Both the position numbers and the translations under genes were made by a program. The notes beneath the pieces are model-generated. The model made no database searches, was not told where the DNA came from, and was given only the letters and a program-made list of their open reading frames with translations. From Peribacillus alkalitolerans (GTDB lineage: Bacteria > Bacillota > Bacilli > Bacillales > DSM-1321), in contig NZ_JAAGVZ010000005.1 in assembly GCF_010882125.1 (NCBI RefSeq), forward strand, positions 1 to 64,000: 64,000 bases of DNA, written 5' to 3'. Below are positions 32,901-41,393 of the stretch, piece after piece (position 1 is the first letter of the stretch; every line of letters starts with the position of its first letter).

Positions 32901-34177
32901 TCTTCATACGTTACAATCATCGTTTCAAGCATATTTGGATCCTGGATGTACAAACTTTGAATCCGATCATCGAATCCAGTGATCACTTGAACATGTGACA
33001 TTTGCTCGAAATCCACGCTAAGTAGGATCGGAATATCTAGGTTTATTAATTCTTTAACTTTATCGAGAGAAGCAATGAAAAAACGACATTTGAACCCAAT
33101 GGATTCCCAAAAATCTACGGTCGTAGAAAGCTTAGATCCAGTCACATCGAAGATTTTTTCAGCTATTTCATCCTGACCCATTTTCGCACCATGCTTACCA
33201 AGTATCATTTCAAGGCTTGCAGGTACGCAATAATTGCTTTTTTGTACGATAGGAATGATAGAAACTTTCCTTTTTTCTTTTTCCTTATCTATCTGTTTAT
33301 AAGGAATATCTTTTAAAAACTTGTTCTGTTCCAGGTGATTGTTTAATTCACTAAATTGTTCAGTCTCAAAGAAATAGTCGGCGGTTAACTTAGTAAAATA
33401 CTTTTTAAAAATGTGAAATGGTAAAGTAGAATCTATAATTTGAATGGTTTCCATCATTGAATCCCATTTTCTAAGGTCACGATATCTTCTTACCTTTTCA
33501 AGTAGAAAACTAGGCACTTCAGGATATTTTCTTTCTCCATCATTCAAAAACTCTAATGCCAACTGATGGTGACCATCTGAAGCGAGTGCATCAGTCAATA
33601 ATAAATAGCATATATGTCCGAACTTTTTATCATCGAGTCCTTGCTTTAAAACTTCCACCGCTTTCTTTCGGTCACCACTATGAAGATAGAAATACCCCCA
33701 TTTATCAATGACTTTTTGGTCAGAAATAGATTCAATTTTCCTCAACTGTTCTTGGGCTTCCTCATATTGCTTTAACTCTATCAAAACTCGTACTAGTGCA
33801 AAATAGACCCTTCCTTGTTTATCTGTTGAAAGGGCATCCATGTCGGATTCTTCTATTTTTTTCTGTAGCTCGTTTGCTGCCTCCAAATATTTTCCTTGAT
33901 CCATCAAATCGTCAGCAATCCATGCTAAAGTCTGTACTGAATCAAACCTCTTATGGGCAAACCGTGCAACCAGATTGCTATAGTGATACATCAGTCCATG
34001 GTCCAACACACGTATCACTACATGAAATGAATCTTCATCTGGCAAAGCATTCAGCTTTTGTTTCAAGAATGAAAGTTTTCCTTTTTGGATGATGTCATTT
34101 ATTTCAGCTAAGACGATGTCCAGAGCTGCCTTGTATTCTTTATTCTCATAGAAGGATTTTAAGTGAGTAATATTCAT
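29960..34177 (-). CDS. Giant TPR protein with an embedded C39-like peptidase domain
   Basis: 1405 residues, cytoplasmic (no signal peptide or TM). Residues 1-290 are TPR-like helices. Residues about 305-440 form a Peptidase_C39_2-like domain with a nucleophile Cys317 (NYCVPASLEMIL), His395 (SHVQVITGFD) and Asp413 (QDPN), the expected catalytic order. From about 500 to the end are some 20 TPR units (for example YHYLKGRIALDQDDYYEAKSE, FTYYRLGEVYYRMEEMEQA). The domain arrangement suggests a peptide-processing scaffold, but the substrate is unknown. It is monocistronic, and its downstream side is the kam region. Confidence 0.88.
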   Translation of the reverse strand: MNITHLKSFYENKEYKAALDIVLAEINDIIQKGKLSFLKQKLNALPDEDSFHVVIRVLDHGLMYHYSNLVARFAHKRFDSVQTLAWIADDLMDQGKYLEAANELQKKIEESDMDALSTDKQGRVYFALVRVLIELKQYEEAQEQLRKIESISDQKVIDKWGYFYLHSGDRKKAVEVLKQGLDDKKFGHICYLLLTDALASDGHHQLALEFLNDGERKYPEVPSFLLEKVRRYRDLRKWDSMMETIQIIDSTLPFHIFKKYFTKLTADYFFETEQFSELNNHLEQNKFLKDIPYKQIDKEKEKRKVSIIPIVQKSNYCVPASLEMILGKHGAKMGQDEIAEKIFDVTGSKLSTTVDFWESIGFKCRFFIASLDKVKELINLDIPILLSVDFEQMSHVQVITGFDDRIQSLYIQDPNMLETMIVTYEDYERIYLNTSYMAITGVLTNEAKKLSILSESDDRYFRELHDLAEKIDLDEEGYYKIFFSFLDQHFDILYTPLYVVKHLAHDESKELFDKSRVFLMGKYPEDDSIRLHIAQGLSRYGKLDEAIELLESVKTKTNSPMYHYLKGRIALDQDDYYEAKSEFEASLKLDSDQHITWSYFALANLYSKDLKSALLASEMSLKLHSEEIFGLINHAVILMEAEQFEEAKSILMDLLGKEGGDEAYLWFQIGKTEEGLQRLEAAEKAYLKSKELDSKLPFSYLNLADLYEFAWNDLKRTESILIEGVQASLEADEIYNRLGHFYRVHEQLEKAYESYRRAIELYPEEVFLYLGFGDALKQGGKIDKAKEVLLNAAGRFEGNSEFFVNAGKLLWEIGEEQTANEKEKNLALQTMEKGLLLMRSNFEEALEIYIDIVIRHGYLDRGIQIIEELVEKKPAFKYIFLTYKGIIKDEMNDLSSIELYKESLSLLEDPFTYYRLGEVYYRMEEMEQAREAYLSSLELNPSEARALLRLAELHAMEEDHEQELEYLKRLFSVEPSMLNVEYFLSLCEREDIEAFISQLEKMKGNSPETWRLDSLAYAYGFIGDDEKELKWIEKGLLVDSQNEGLLWHKVKWLTVHESNKEARAILLQLASMDPSNEEYFEKLTQMDYSMGKWLLLGETLKKLNFDKEIASVAFLSVAKSLQQLVLADLEDEQEQGLFKRLFQKVTKGTKQVAKLGVVIDLYEKAIGFDAKNVAAYMEFANFYEETNLNEESINLLEKALQHSDDYEVRYRLAYQHFIFAEESSDPEQHMNRAIELMKMLSQDFPHDVRALLFYSDLLLRGNRIEAADKSTTALISQFANHGDGYAMRARYFSANGKVDESFKTIEEGLKVDPDNTDLYFELSNHYFRKGDAKKALEISRHILSLDEDYLAAEYNVGCGLCLLGHFDEAVKILQEVFEKDESEYFWNMALEDDDLNPIKKELFDQ

Positions 34178-34394
34178 TTGTAGCTCCTTTTATCTTGTGC
34201 TTTGTAATAATAATAGGAAAAAAATTCTAGATTAACTACAGGTATATTAAGGGATTAACCATTTTAACGAACATTTTTTGCAGTTCTTATTATCATATCA
34301 AAAAAAGCGAAAGAGATAAAAAAAGAGCTCTGCGATTAACAGGACTCATTCGTTGAAATGAGTTCCAATTTTACTGTTTGCAGGGAAATGTTAA

Positions 34395-35222
34395 GGACCT
34401 AGAGCTCACTCACCTGTTTTGAAAGTGTAGGATAAATCGGAAGTTTGACCGATAAACCGAAAAATGGATGGATATGCCCCTGTTTTGATTGATAACTGGT
34501 TTCAAAAAGTGGAAATATATTAGATTTTGACAAAAAGTGAAGGATATTTTTTGAAAAGTGATGGGTAAAACCTGTGAAAGTGTAGTATAACGGAGGTCTA
34601 GTGAAGGATATATGAAGTGAAGTGATGGATAAAATGGTTTTGTCCAGGCACACCAGTTTGTAAGTGAAGGGTAAATCGGACATTTGATGGATAAACCGAA
34701 TAAAGGATGAATAAGTCCCTTTTTTGATTGATAACTGGTCCCAAAAGTGGAAATATATTAGATTTTTACAAAAAGTGAAGGATATATTTTGAAAAGTGAA
34801 GGGTAAAACCTGTGTAAGTGTAGGAAAACGGGGTCCCAGTGAATTAAATATGGGGTGAAGTGATGGATAAAATGGTTTTGTCCAGGACCTAGAGCTCACC
34901 CACCAGTTTGTAAGTGAAGGATAAATCAGACATTTGATGGATAAACCCAATAAAGGATGAATATGACCCTTTTTTGATTGATAACTGGTCCGAAAAGTGG
35001 AAATAAATTAGATTTTTACAAAAAGTGAAGGATATATTTTGAAAAGTGAAGGGTAAAACCTGTGTAAGTGTAGGAAAACGGGGTCACAGTGAATGAAATT
35101 TTGGGTGGAGTGATGGATAAATTGAGATGTTCCGGACATATGTTCACCAACCAGTTTAAAAGTAATGGATAAATTGGTACTGTCCACGACTCAGAGCACA
35201 CCAAAAGTTTGATTGTGATTCA
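34395..35222. repeat. Tandem array, about 240-250-bp period, built of about 21-bp submotifs (array 2)
   Basis: AGGATAT within a longer shared block recurs at 34541, 34779 and 35029 (periods 238 and 250), about 3.3 units. Within a unit, AGTGAAGGATAAA-type motifs start at 34508, 34536, 34557, 34579, 34600, 34621, 34663 and 34683, most steps being 20-22 or twice 21. The motif is the complement of the TATCCTTCACTT motif in array 1, but the units are not copies of each other. Short blocks such as GGACCTAGAGCTCAC also repeat. No supported gene is present. The flank 34178-34394 holds nothing else recognisable. Confidence 0.88.
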
Positions 35223-35244
35223 TAAAACCTCTAGAGGTCCCCCC

Positions 35245-35273
35245 AAAAAAATAACCGGCCATCGAGGCCGGTT
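35245..35273 (-). terminator. Terminator after the YjcZ-family gene
   Basis: On the minus strand AACCGGCC-TCGAT-GGCCGGTT followed by ATTTTTTTGG. Confidence 0.85.
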
Positions 35274-35283
35274 TCATTATTTT

Positions 35284-35436
35284 TTAGCAATGGTTTACAA
35301 ATGAAGCACCAATAATAATCAATAGGATAAATAATACTACGATTAAAGCGAAGCTTCCGCCACCCCAACCGCAACCGCCTACGCCACCAAAACCATAACC
35401 TGGGTAACAACATTGATCATATCCGCCATAATACAT
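35284..35436 (-). CDS. YjcZ-family small sporulation protein
   Basis: 50 residues: [20 protein letters not shown], then [23 protein letters not shown] and ASFVNHC. A Gly/Tyr/Cys-rich start followed by one hydrophobic segment with [15 protein letters not shown] is the YjcZ/YczM signature. An AGGAGTG site lies 7 bases before the ATG. Relatives are made late in sporulation. It is too short to appear as a long frame but is convincing by composition. Confidence 0.9.
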   Translation of the reverse strand: MYYGGYDQCCYPGYGFGGVGGCGWGGGSFALIVVLFILLIIIGASFVNHC

Positions 35437-35639
35437 ATTTTTTCACTCCTCATAATTTCTGTATGTTCACTACACTCATAACATATGTAAACAGGGTGTT
35501 TGTCTGCATGTGCATTCGCCCATTTTTTTCAAAAGTTAAAAAAATATATTTCTATATTGGCAAAATTATTGATTAAAATCGATTAATTCATTAAGCTGAT
35601 TAGAATAACTTATTCTTAATAATATTTGGTGGGATTTGC

Positions 35640-36737
35640 ATGAAAAACATACGAAAATTTGCTGCTGGGGTCATTTCATGCTTGTTGACATTTACTTTTT
35701 TGAAGAGTAGTCAATTTCCTGATGTGAATGATTCTCTTTCTTTTTATGATAAATTAAATAAAGGAATGCCTATCCGTTACGTTATAATTGGTGATAGCAT
35801 TGGAAGAGGTTCTGGAGCTGAGAAGTCAAGTTTGAAGTGGTATCGACAGCTTGAAAGACAGTGGAAAAAGAAATATGGATCGGATGCATCCGGCAAATTC
35901 ATTGTACAAAGTGGAGCTACTAGTTTTGAAGGTTTATACAAAATGGATAGTCAACCCATTGATTCAACGGTTGATGCTATATTTATTGTTTTTGGTGAAA
36001 ATGACCGGAAATATATGAAGGCTCATGATTTTAGTCTTTTATATGAATCTTTAATCAGGCGAAGCCTTTCCATTTTCCCAGGGGCTGAAATTTTTACTTT
36101 TACTGAAAGTTGTCTTTCAAATCCAGAATTCGCTGATGTAATTGAAGAGATTTCGAATCATTACAATGCTACTAACATTGATATGAGAATTCCTTTCCAA
36201 AAAAGCGGTCTTCCAATATCCAAAGTGACAACGGATCTTATCCACCCAAATGGCTTGGGATACTCCCTATATGCTGATGAAATCATGAACAAATTGAAAA
36301 AGAATATAGATGATGATAAAAGACCCGCTTCATTAACTGTACCCCTATTTCAAAATACTGATATGAGCTTTGATGTATTGGCGGATTTTACTGAGCAACA
36401 GGGCTTCGAATTACAGAACAATTATTTAGTAAGCAGTAAAAAAGGAAGTTATGTGGAATTTTCGTTTTATGGATCGGTTTTAGGGCTCAAATTGTTAAGG
36501 AGTCCAGATGGAGGAGTAGTTAATGTGATTATTGATGGGGAGTATTATACTTCATTGAGCACTTGGTGGCCTTTTGAAAGAGAGCGATATTTGTATATTT
36601 CTAACGGTTTATCAAATGATTTACACACTGTTCGTTTCGAGGTAACCGGAGAGAAAAGTGAACGGAATATCTCTAATGAATCAGTCATTCGATTGTCCTC
36701 CATCATCCTTCGAAAAAATATTGATGAAACACAATGA
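35640..36737 (+). CDS. Exported SGNH/GDSL-type hydrolase
   Basis: 365 residues. A signal-anchor-like N-terminus (RKFAAGVISCLLTFTFL) and an SGNH domain: block I VIIGDSIGRGSG (Ser53), block III FGENDRK, and block V TTDLIHPNGLGY (catalytic Asp-His). A second C-terminal beta domain (about 235-360) with YVEFSFYGSVLGL and HTVRFEVTGE may bind carbohydrate. Such enzymes de-esterify polysaccharides or lipids. Its 3' end overlaps the leader of a DUF502 gene, so the two are likely co-expressed. Confidence 0.88.
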   Translation: MKNIRKFAAGVISCLLTFTFLKSSQFPDVNDSLSFYDKLNKGMPIRYVIIGDSIGRGSGAEKSSLKWYRQLERQWKKKYGSDASGKFIVQSGATSFEGLYKMDSQPIDSTVDAIFIVFGENDRKYMKAHDFSLLYESLIRRSLSIFPGAEIFTFTESCLSNPEFADVIEEISNHYNATNIDMRIPFQKSGLPISKVTTDLIHPNGLGYSLYADEIMNKLKKNIDDDKRPASLTVPLFQNTDMSFDVLADFTEQQGFELQNNYLVSSKKGSYVEFSFYGSVLGLKLLRSPDGGVVNVIIDGEYYTSLSTWWPFERERYLYISNGLSNDLHTVRFEVTGEKSERNISNESVIRLSSIILRKNIDETQ

Positions 36738-36745
36738 GGTGTATA

Positions 36746-37318
36746 ATGAAACGCGTATTGAAGAATTTTATTAACGGAATCTTATTGATTGTTCCTATAG
36801 CAGCAGTCGTATATGTGGTATATAAAATGTTCGTTTTTTTTGATGGGCTTCTTGGCAACTATTTAAGAAGTTACATGAAGGATGATTATGTCCCTGGTAT
36901 AGGCATTATACTGACAATCCTTTGTATCACCCTGATTGGTTGGCTCTCAACACAATTCATTATGGGGAGCTTGTTCCGTTTAATAGATAGACTATTAAGC
37001 AATATCCCCATTGTAAAGACGATTTATTCTGTCATAAAAGATACAGTCCATTCGTTTCTTGGAGAAAAGAAATCCTTTTCAAAAGTGGTGCTGATCAAGC
37101 AACCGAATTCTCACCTAACCAGTGTCGGATTCATAACAAGTGAGAATGTTGGAGATTTTTATGATGAGTATAAAGAATATGTTGCCGTGTACATTCCACA
37201 AACGTTTCAAGTGGCAGGGTTTACTTTTTTAGTTCGAAAAGATCAAGTGACGGTAATTGATGTGAAAGCAGAAGACGCAATGAAATTTGTGTTATCCGGC
37301 GGAATGACTTCAAAATAA
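36746..37318 (+). CDS. DUF502 membrane protein
   Basis: 190 residues from the ATG at 36746 (GAGGTG 6 bases upstream; a reading 4 codons longer would begin inside the RBS). TM1 about 9-30 (FINGILLIVPIAAVVYVVYKMF), TM2 about 50-72 (GIGIILTILCITLIGWL), then the family motif IPIVKTIYSVIKD and a soluble beta-rich C-half (SVGFITSEN, AVYIPQTFQVAGFTFLV). Function unknown. It follows the SGNH gene by 8 bp. Confidence 0.9.
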   Translation: MKRVLKNFINGILLIVPIAAVVYVVYKMFVFFDGLLGNYLRSYMKDDYVPGIGIILTILCITLIGWLSTQFIMGSLFRLIDRLLSNIPIVKTIYSVIKDTVHSFLGEKKSFSKVVLIKQPNSHLTSVGFITSENVGDFYDEYKEYVAVYIPQTFQVAGFTFLVRKDQVTVIDVKAEDAMKFVLSGGMTSK

Positions 37319-37322
37319 CGAA

Positions 37323-37347
37323 AAAGGTGCTCATTTTGAGCACCTTT
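37323..37347. terminator. Bidirectional terminator
   Basis: AAAGGTGCTC-ATTT-TGAGCACCTTT between the stops at 37318 (+) and 37352 (-). Confidence 0.88.
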
Positions 37348-37351
37348 GTTA

Positions 37352-37852
37352 TTATCTATTTGGAGTAACGGTAATGAAAGTTGTTTCCCCTTTTGTCAAT
37401 TCAGTTGTCGAAGCTTTTTTAAAGGACTTCATTTCTGCTGTGTTAGTGATGATGATTGGAGTGATAAGACTCTTTGCCTTTTCACGGACAAGGTTAAGAT
37501 CAAAGATTACTAGTGTGTCTCCTTTTTTCACTAAATCCCCTTCTTTTACGTGAGCTTCAAAGCCTTCCCCTTTCATACCAACAGTTTCCAAGCCAATATG
37601 GATTAGGATTTCAGTTCCTGCATCCGTTTTTAATCCTATAGCATGCTTTGTAGGGAACACTTGCAAGACTTTACCGTCAATTGGAGCTACAATCACTCCT
37701 TCAGTCGGTTCGATCGCAAGTCCGTCTCCCATCATTTTTTCAGCGAAAACTGGGTCAGGAACTTCTTCAAGTGGAATGACTCTTCCTGTTGCAGGTGAAA
37801 CCAAAACATCTGGCGCTTGCTCAGTTTTTTTACCAAATAATTTTTTAAACAT
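37352..37852 (-). CDS. ypqE: PTS glucose-type EIIA component
   Basis: 166 residues from the ATG at 37852 (GAGAGG 9 bases upstream; an in-frame ATG 3 codons earlier overlaps the site). PTS_EIIA_1 domain: VSPATGRVIPLEEVPDPVFAEKMMGDGLAIEP, TKHAIGLKTDAGTEILIHIGLETVGMKGEGF with phospho-His85 and supporting His70. A free-standing IIA passes phosphate from HPr to a sugar permease IIB domain. No IIBC gene is nearby. The place before msrB is similar to B. subtilis ypqE. Confidence 0.92.
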   Translation of the reverse strand: MFKKLFGKKTEQAPDVLVSPATGRVIPLEEVPDPVFAEKMMGDGLAIEPTEGVIVAPIDGKVLQVFPTKHAIGLKTDAGTEILIHIGLETVGMKGEGFEAHVKEGDLVKKGDTLVIFDLNLVREKAKSLITPIIITNTAEMKSFKKASTTELTKGETTFITVTPNR

Positions 37853-37895
37853 ATTAGGCATCCTCTCTAGTTCTTACTCAGTTGCTTATTGCATT

Positions 37896-38321
37896 TTACG
37901 AGAAAAGTCTATTATATTCCCCATATCCTTCTTCTTCAAGTTTATAAACTGGGATAAACCTTAAAGCTGCAGAATTAATGCAATAACGCAAGCCGTTTGG
38001 ACCAGGTCCATCTGTAAAAACATGACCTAAATGTGAATCTGCAGACTTGCTTCTGACTTCGACTCTTCTCATACCATGAGAAAAATCGGCCTTTTCAATT
38101 ACTTCAATGTCTTCAATTGGCTTTGTAAAGCTAGGCCATCCACACCCTGCATCATATTTATCTTTAGAAGAAAACAATGGTTTTCCAGATACTATATCTA
38201 CATATATTCCATCTTCTTGATGGTTCCAAAATTCATTTCTAAAGGGCGGCTCTGTCCCATTATTTTGGGTCACCTCATATTGAATTGGAGTTAGTTTTTT
38301 CTTTAAATCCTCATTATTCAT
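37896..38321 (-). CDS. msrB: Peptide-methionine (R)-S-oxide reductase
   Basis: 141 residues from the ATG at 38321, inside the msrA 3' end (8-bp overlap), with GGGGGGATA upstream. [28 protein letters not shown] and [14 protein letters not shown] with catalytic Cys114. It lacks the four zinc cysteines of the zinc-type enzymes. It repairs the R-epimer of methionine sulfoxide using thioredoxin. Forms an operon with msrA. Confidence 0.97.
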   Translation of the reverse strand: MNNEDLKKKLTPIQYEVTQNNGTEPPFRNEFWNHQEDGIYVDIVSGKPLFSSKDKYDAGCGWPSFTKPIEDIEVIEKADFSHGMRRVEVRSKSADSHLGHVFTDGPGPNGLRYCINSAALRFIPVYKLEEEGYGEYNRLFS

Positions 38322-38850
38322 TATTATCCCCCCAATGTTTTTGTATAAAAGCTTCTCTGCCAGAACCACGGTGGTATGACTGGTAATGGGCAGGATTTTT
38401 CTTGTAATAGTGCTGATGATATTCTTCTGCATCATAGAAAACAGAAGCAGGAAGGATTTCTGTCACAATGGGCTTTGAAAAACGACCGCTTTCTTGAAGT
38501 ATTTTCTTTGACTCTATGGCTTTCTCTTTCTGTTCTTGATCATGATAAAAGATGGCTGTTTTATAGGAATGGCCACGATCATAAAATTGTCCCCCACTAT
38601 CAGTAGGGTCGATTTGGCTCCAAAATATTTCTAACAGCTTTTCATAAGGGTATACTTTGGGATCGTATGAAATCTGAACGGCTTCATAATGTCCAGTGTC
38701 TTCCTTGCAAACCTCTTGGTATGTAGGGTTTTCCTTTGTTCCGCCTGTATATCCTGATAGAACTGAATGAATCCCTGGTTGAGTATCAAAGGGTTTTACC
38801 ATGCACCAAAAACAACCTCCTGCGAATGTTGCCTTTTTTAACTCTGTCAT
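38314..38850 (-). CDS. msrA: Peptide-methionine (S)-S-oxide reductase
   Basis: 178 residues. GGCFWC with catalytic Cys13, [39 protein letters not shown] and [11 protein letters not shown]. It reduces the S-epimer of methionine sulfoxide, complementing MsrB encoded downstream. AGGAGG precedes the start. Possible thiol-stress control was not testable here. Confidence 0.97.
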   Translation of the reverse strand: MTELKKATFAGGCFWCMVKPFDTQPGIHSVLSGYTGGTKENPTYQEVCKEDTGHYEAVQISYDPKVYPYEKLLEIFWSQIDPTDSGGQFYDRGHSYKTAIFYHDQEQKEKAIESKKILQESGRFSKPIVTEILPASVFYDAEEYHQHYYKKNPAHYQSYHRGSGREAFIQKHWGDNNE

Positions 38851-39035
38851 TTGGTTTCCTCCTAACTATCCATATGGTCGATTTTGTTAGTTTACCCTTT
38901 GCAAGCATTTTACCCTTGATCAATCAATCGGTAAACAATAGTGCTTGAACAGTTTAATTACACGAACATGACACATGCCCAAGTCATTAAGCATATTCAT
39001 AATACGAAATGACTTTATGGAAGGGTGACAATTTC

Positions 39036-39797
39036 ATGACCAGCAGAAAACCTGAGGAATACTTTGAAAAGGCCTCAATGTATGGAATGCTAGCAGATTA
39101 TTATAAATCTTCAAATCCTGAGCTTCATATGGAATATTATCAAAAACACATAAAAAACCTTCAAAAGGCAGCTGAAATCTACCAGTACAGACGTGTAAAC
39201 CAAAGGAATGGCATGGAAGCAAGAATACGAGCGCTTCATGCAGTACCCGATGGGCCTAATGTAGATGTTTTTGTAAATGGGACAAAAATATTAAAGGATT
39301 TTCCCTATAAAAAAATGACTGATTACTTACCGTTACCTCAAGGTAGTTATCATATCGATGTTTACCCAACTGGAGATTCTGTCAATACAATCATTAGCAG
39401 ACGAATTACAGTAGAAGCAGGAAAGAGCTATACTTTGGCTGCGATTGGATCTGTAGCCACTAAAAATCTGACTTTGCAAACGATTGAAGATTCACCAATT
39501 ACTCCAACAGGCGAGTCAAAAGTACGCTTTGCCCATTTATCTCCTGATGCCCCTGGCGTAGATATTGCTGTAAAAGGTGGTGATGTAGTTTTTCCTAATG
39601 TTACTTATAGGAAAGTTACGGACTATCTAGGGATAACCCCAATGAAAGTCGATCTTGAGGCAAGAGTTGCCGGAACTAACAATGTAGTATTATCAATACC
39701 CGGAGTTTCTTTTCAACCAGGTACTGCTTATACGATATATGCCATTGGATTGGCAAATGGTACCCCAGGACTAGAAGCCATCATTTTGTCCCCATAA
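39036..39797 (+). CDS. Protein with two DUF4397 domains
   Basis: 253 residues from the ATG at 39036 (AAGGGTG upstream). A helical N-region (about 1-58) with EEYFEKASMYGMLADYYKSS is followed by two DUF4397 repeats (about 60-155 and 165-253): ARIRALHAVPDGPNVDVFVNG and VRFAHLSPDAPGVDIAVKGG, each ending with TLAAIGS or TIYAIGL. There is no signal peptide. DUF4397 proteins are often surface or spore associated in Bacillus; the absence of an export signal fits a spore protein, as inference. Confidence 0.88.
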   Translation: MTSRKPEEYFEKASMYGMLADYYKSSNPELHMEYYQKHIKNLQKAAEIYQYRRVNQRNGMEARIRALHAVPDGPNVDVFVNGTKILKDFPYKKMTDYLPLPQGSYHIDVYPTGDSVNTIISRRITVEAGKSYTLAAIGSVATKNLTLQTIEDSPITPTGESKVRFAHLSPDAPGVDIAVKGGDVVFPNVTYRKVTDYLGITPMKVDLEARVAGTNNVVLSIPGVSFQPGTAYTIYAIGLANGTPGLEAIILSP

Positions 39798-39802
39798 TAA
39801 TT

Positions 39803-39835
39803 AAAGACCCGGATAAAATGTTTCTCCGGGTCTTT
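39803..39835. terminator. Bidirectional terminator
   Basis: AAAGACCCGG and CCGGGTCTTT form a 10-bp stem around a 13-nt loop between convergent stops. Confidence 0.88.
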
Positions 39836-39837
39836 TG

Positions 39838-40422
39838 CTATTTTGTTGGAATTAAAAGATCAAAGGTAATACGATCTTCATTCAGATCAAATTCTTTTAC
39901 TTTCACCTTTGCATCACTTTTTAATTTTATTTTTTGAAGTGCGACATAAATTTGTTCATCTTTCGGATCTATCGTAACCCAAGGTGGGGTTTTATATTTT
40001 TTTTGAATGAAATTCATAATATAGCCAACTGGAAGACTTACTTGACCTAGCTCCATCGTCTTTTGCTTCAGAATTAAATCACCATTATCCAACGATTCAG
40101 GTTCAAACGTCATTTTCAATTGAATTTCTTTTCCGAATGCCGGCAAGGAACCGTAAAACTCCACATCTTCCTTGAGAAAAATATGATAATTAATGGGACC
40201 TGTCAAACCTTCTTTTTTTAAATAGGAATTTATTAAAGTTGTTAAATCTCTTTTATTTGTGCTCACTTCAAATTTTACGTTCGGATTATCTTTTCCGTAT
40301 TCTTCAATAACTTGGTCCTTAACAGGCATTAATGCATACGTAAGAAGAAAGATCAACAATAAAGCATTGATTCCTAATAGAAGGTAAAAAGCCGTTTTCC
40401 ACTTGTTCGTAATACGTTTCAA
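39838..40422 (-). CDS. ypmS: YpmS-like membrane-anchored protein (DUF2140)
   Basis: 194 residues. One TM (about 10-32: AFYLLLGINALLLIFLLTYAL), then an extracytoplasmic beta-rich domain with YHIFLKEDVEFYGSLPAFGKEIQLKMTFEPE and LPVGYIMNFIQKKYKTPPWVTIDP. The family (DUF2140) has no proven function. It lies 24 bp after ypmR, matching the B. subtilis order ypmQ-ypmR-ypmS; no ypmT-like gene was found beyond it. Confidence 0.9.
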   Translation of the reverse strand: MKRITNKWKTAFYLLLGINALLLIFLLTYALMPVKDQVIEEYGKDNPNVKFEVSTNKRDLTTLINSYLKKEGLTGPINYHIFLKEDVEFYGSLPAFGKEIQLKMTFEPESLDNGDLILKQKTMELGQVSLPVGYIMNFIQKKYKTPPWVTIDPKDEQIYVALQKIKLKSDAKVKVKEFDLNEDRITFDLLIPTK

Positions 40423-40446
40423 TCTTATGTTGTCACTCCTTTATTA

Positions 40447-41271
40447 CTATTGAAGGGAATTGTATTCTTTAGCATAGTTTTTTACGGTTTCTTTTCTAAA
40501 TTTAAAGTAAATTCTTTCTGCCATCAATTCATAACCCCGATCATTCGGATGGAAGTAATCCTCCTCAAATAGCAAGTTTTCATTTGAGTTATTGAATATA
40601 TCCTGTATTTCAACATAATAAACATCATTATAATTGGATGCAATTAATTGAGTGGACGCATTCCAATCCTTCATGATAAAATCCAGTTCCTTCAATGTTA
40701 CCATCCATTTTGAAAAAGGATTGTATAAACCTACAATATAAATATCTGCTTGAGGATTTAAATAGCGAATTTTATTCAGTATTTCGATTAGTTGTTTTTC
40801 GTAAACTTCCTTTTGTTCATCAAAATATTTTAATTTCAAATTCAAATAATGCTCCCTGACAACTTTCATTACATCATTTCCACCTATTGTAATGATTATG
40901 CTATCGGCATTTTTTACATCATCTTGTATTTTTTCATCGTTTAGTCTTTTTAATAATTGATCAGAACGATTACCCCTTACACCATAATTTGAAACTGAAA
41001 CATCCCTTAATTGCTTTTCTTTCTTTAATAAATCTATTAAGTAGGATTGGTACCCTCCGGTTTTTTTACTATTTCCAACACCTTTGGTTAGAGAATCTCC
41101 TAATGAAACGATATGTACATCAAAAGGAATAAAATCGGAAGGAATATCATTTTTCACCGTAAGCTTAGTTTCTTTCTTGACGTGAAAAGTAGTTATTTTG
41201 CTTGGCGGTTGAATTAAGGAGCAACCTGAAAGCAAAAAAATGGACCCTATAAAAATTAATATTATCCTCAT
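40447..41271 (-). CDS. ypmR: SGNH/GDSL lipase-like lipoprotein
   Basis: 274 residues. Lipobox FLLSGC (Cys17), then an SGNH hydrolase: HIVSLGDSLTKGVGNS (catalytic Ser), SIIITIGGNDVM, and YFHPNDRGYELMA (Asp-His). It probably acts on an acyl ester at the cell surface. Synteny with ypmQ and ypmS supports the symbol; the substrate is unknown. Confidence 0.92.
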   Translation of the reverse strand: MRIILIFIGSIFLLSGCSLIQPPSKITTFHVKKETKLTVKNDIPSDFIPFDVHIVSLGDSLTKGVGNSKKTGGYQSYLIDLLKKEKQLRDVSVSNYGVRGNRSDQLLKRLNDEKIQDDVKNADSIIITIGGNDVMKVVREHYLNLKLKYFDEQKEVYEKQLIEILNKIRYLNPQADIYIVGLYNPFSKWMVTLKELDFIMKDWNASTQLIASNYNDVYYVEIQDIFNNSNENLLFEEDYFHPNDRGYELMAERIYFKFRKETVKNYAKEYNSLQ

Positions 41272-41360
41272 TATTCACACCTACCATCTCTTTAATTTCC
41301 TATAACGATAGGTTATTTAATTCATACTTTATTCATTAGCTTATCATTACATTATACATA

Positions 41361-41393
41361 AAAAAAAGAAAACAGACGGAAATCACGTCTGTT
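41361..41393 (-). terminator. Terminator after ypmQ
   Basis: On the minus strand AACAGACG-TGATTTC-CGTCTGTT followed by TTCTTTTTTTT. It separates ypmQ from ypmR. Confidence 0.82.

Noticed and set aside
34395-34950. A coding gene of about 180 codons on the minus strand
   Set aside because: The open frame follows the repeat units, has low-complexity Ser/Phe/Pro composition, no RBS, and is broken by unit-length differences.
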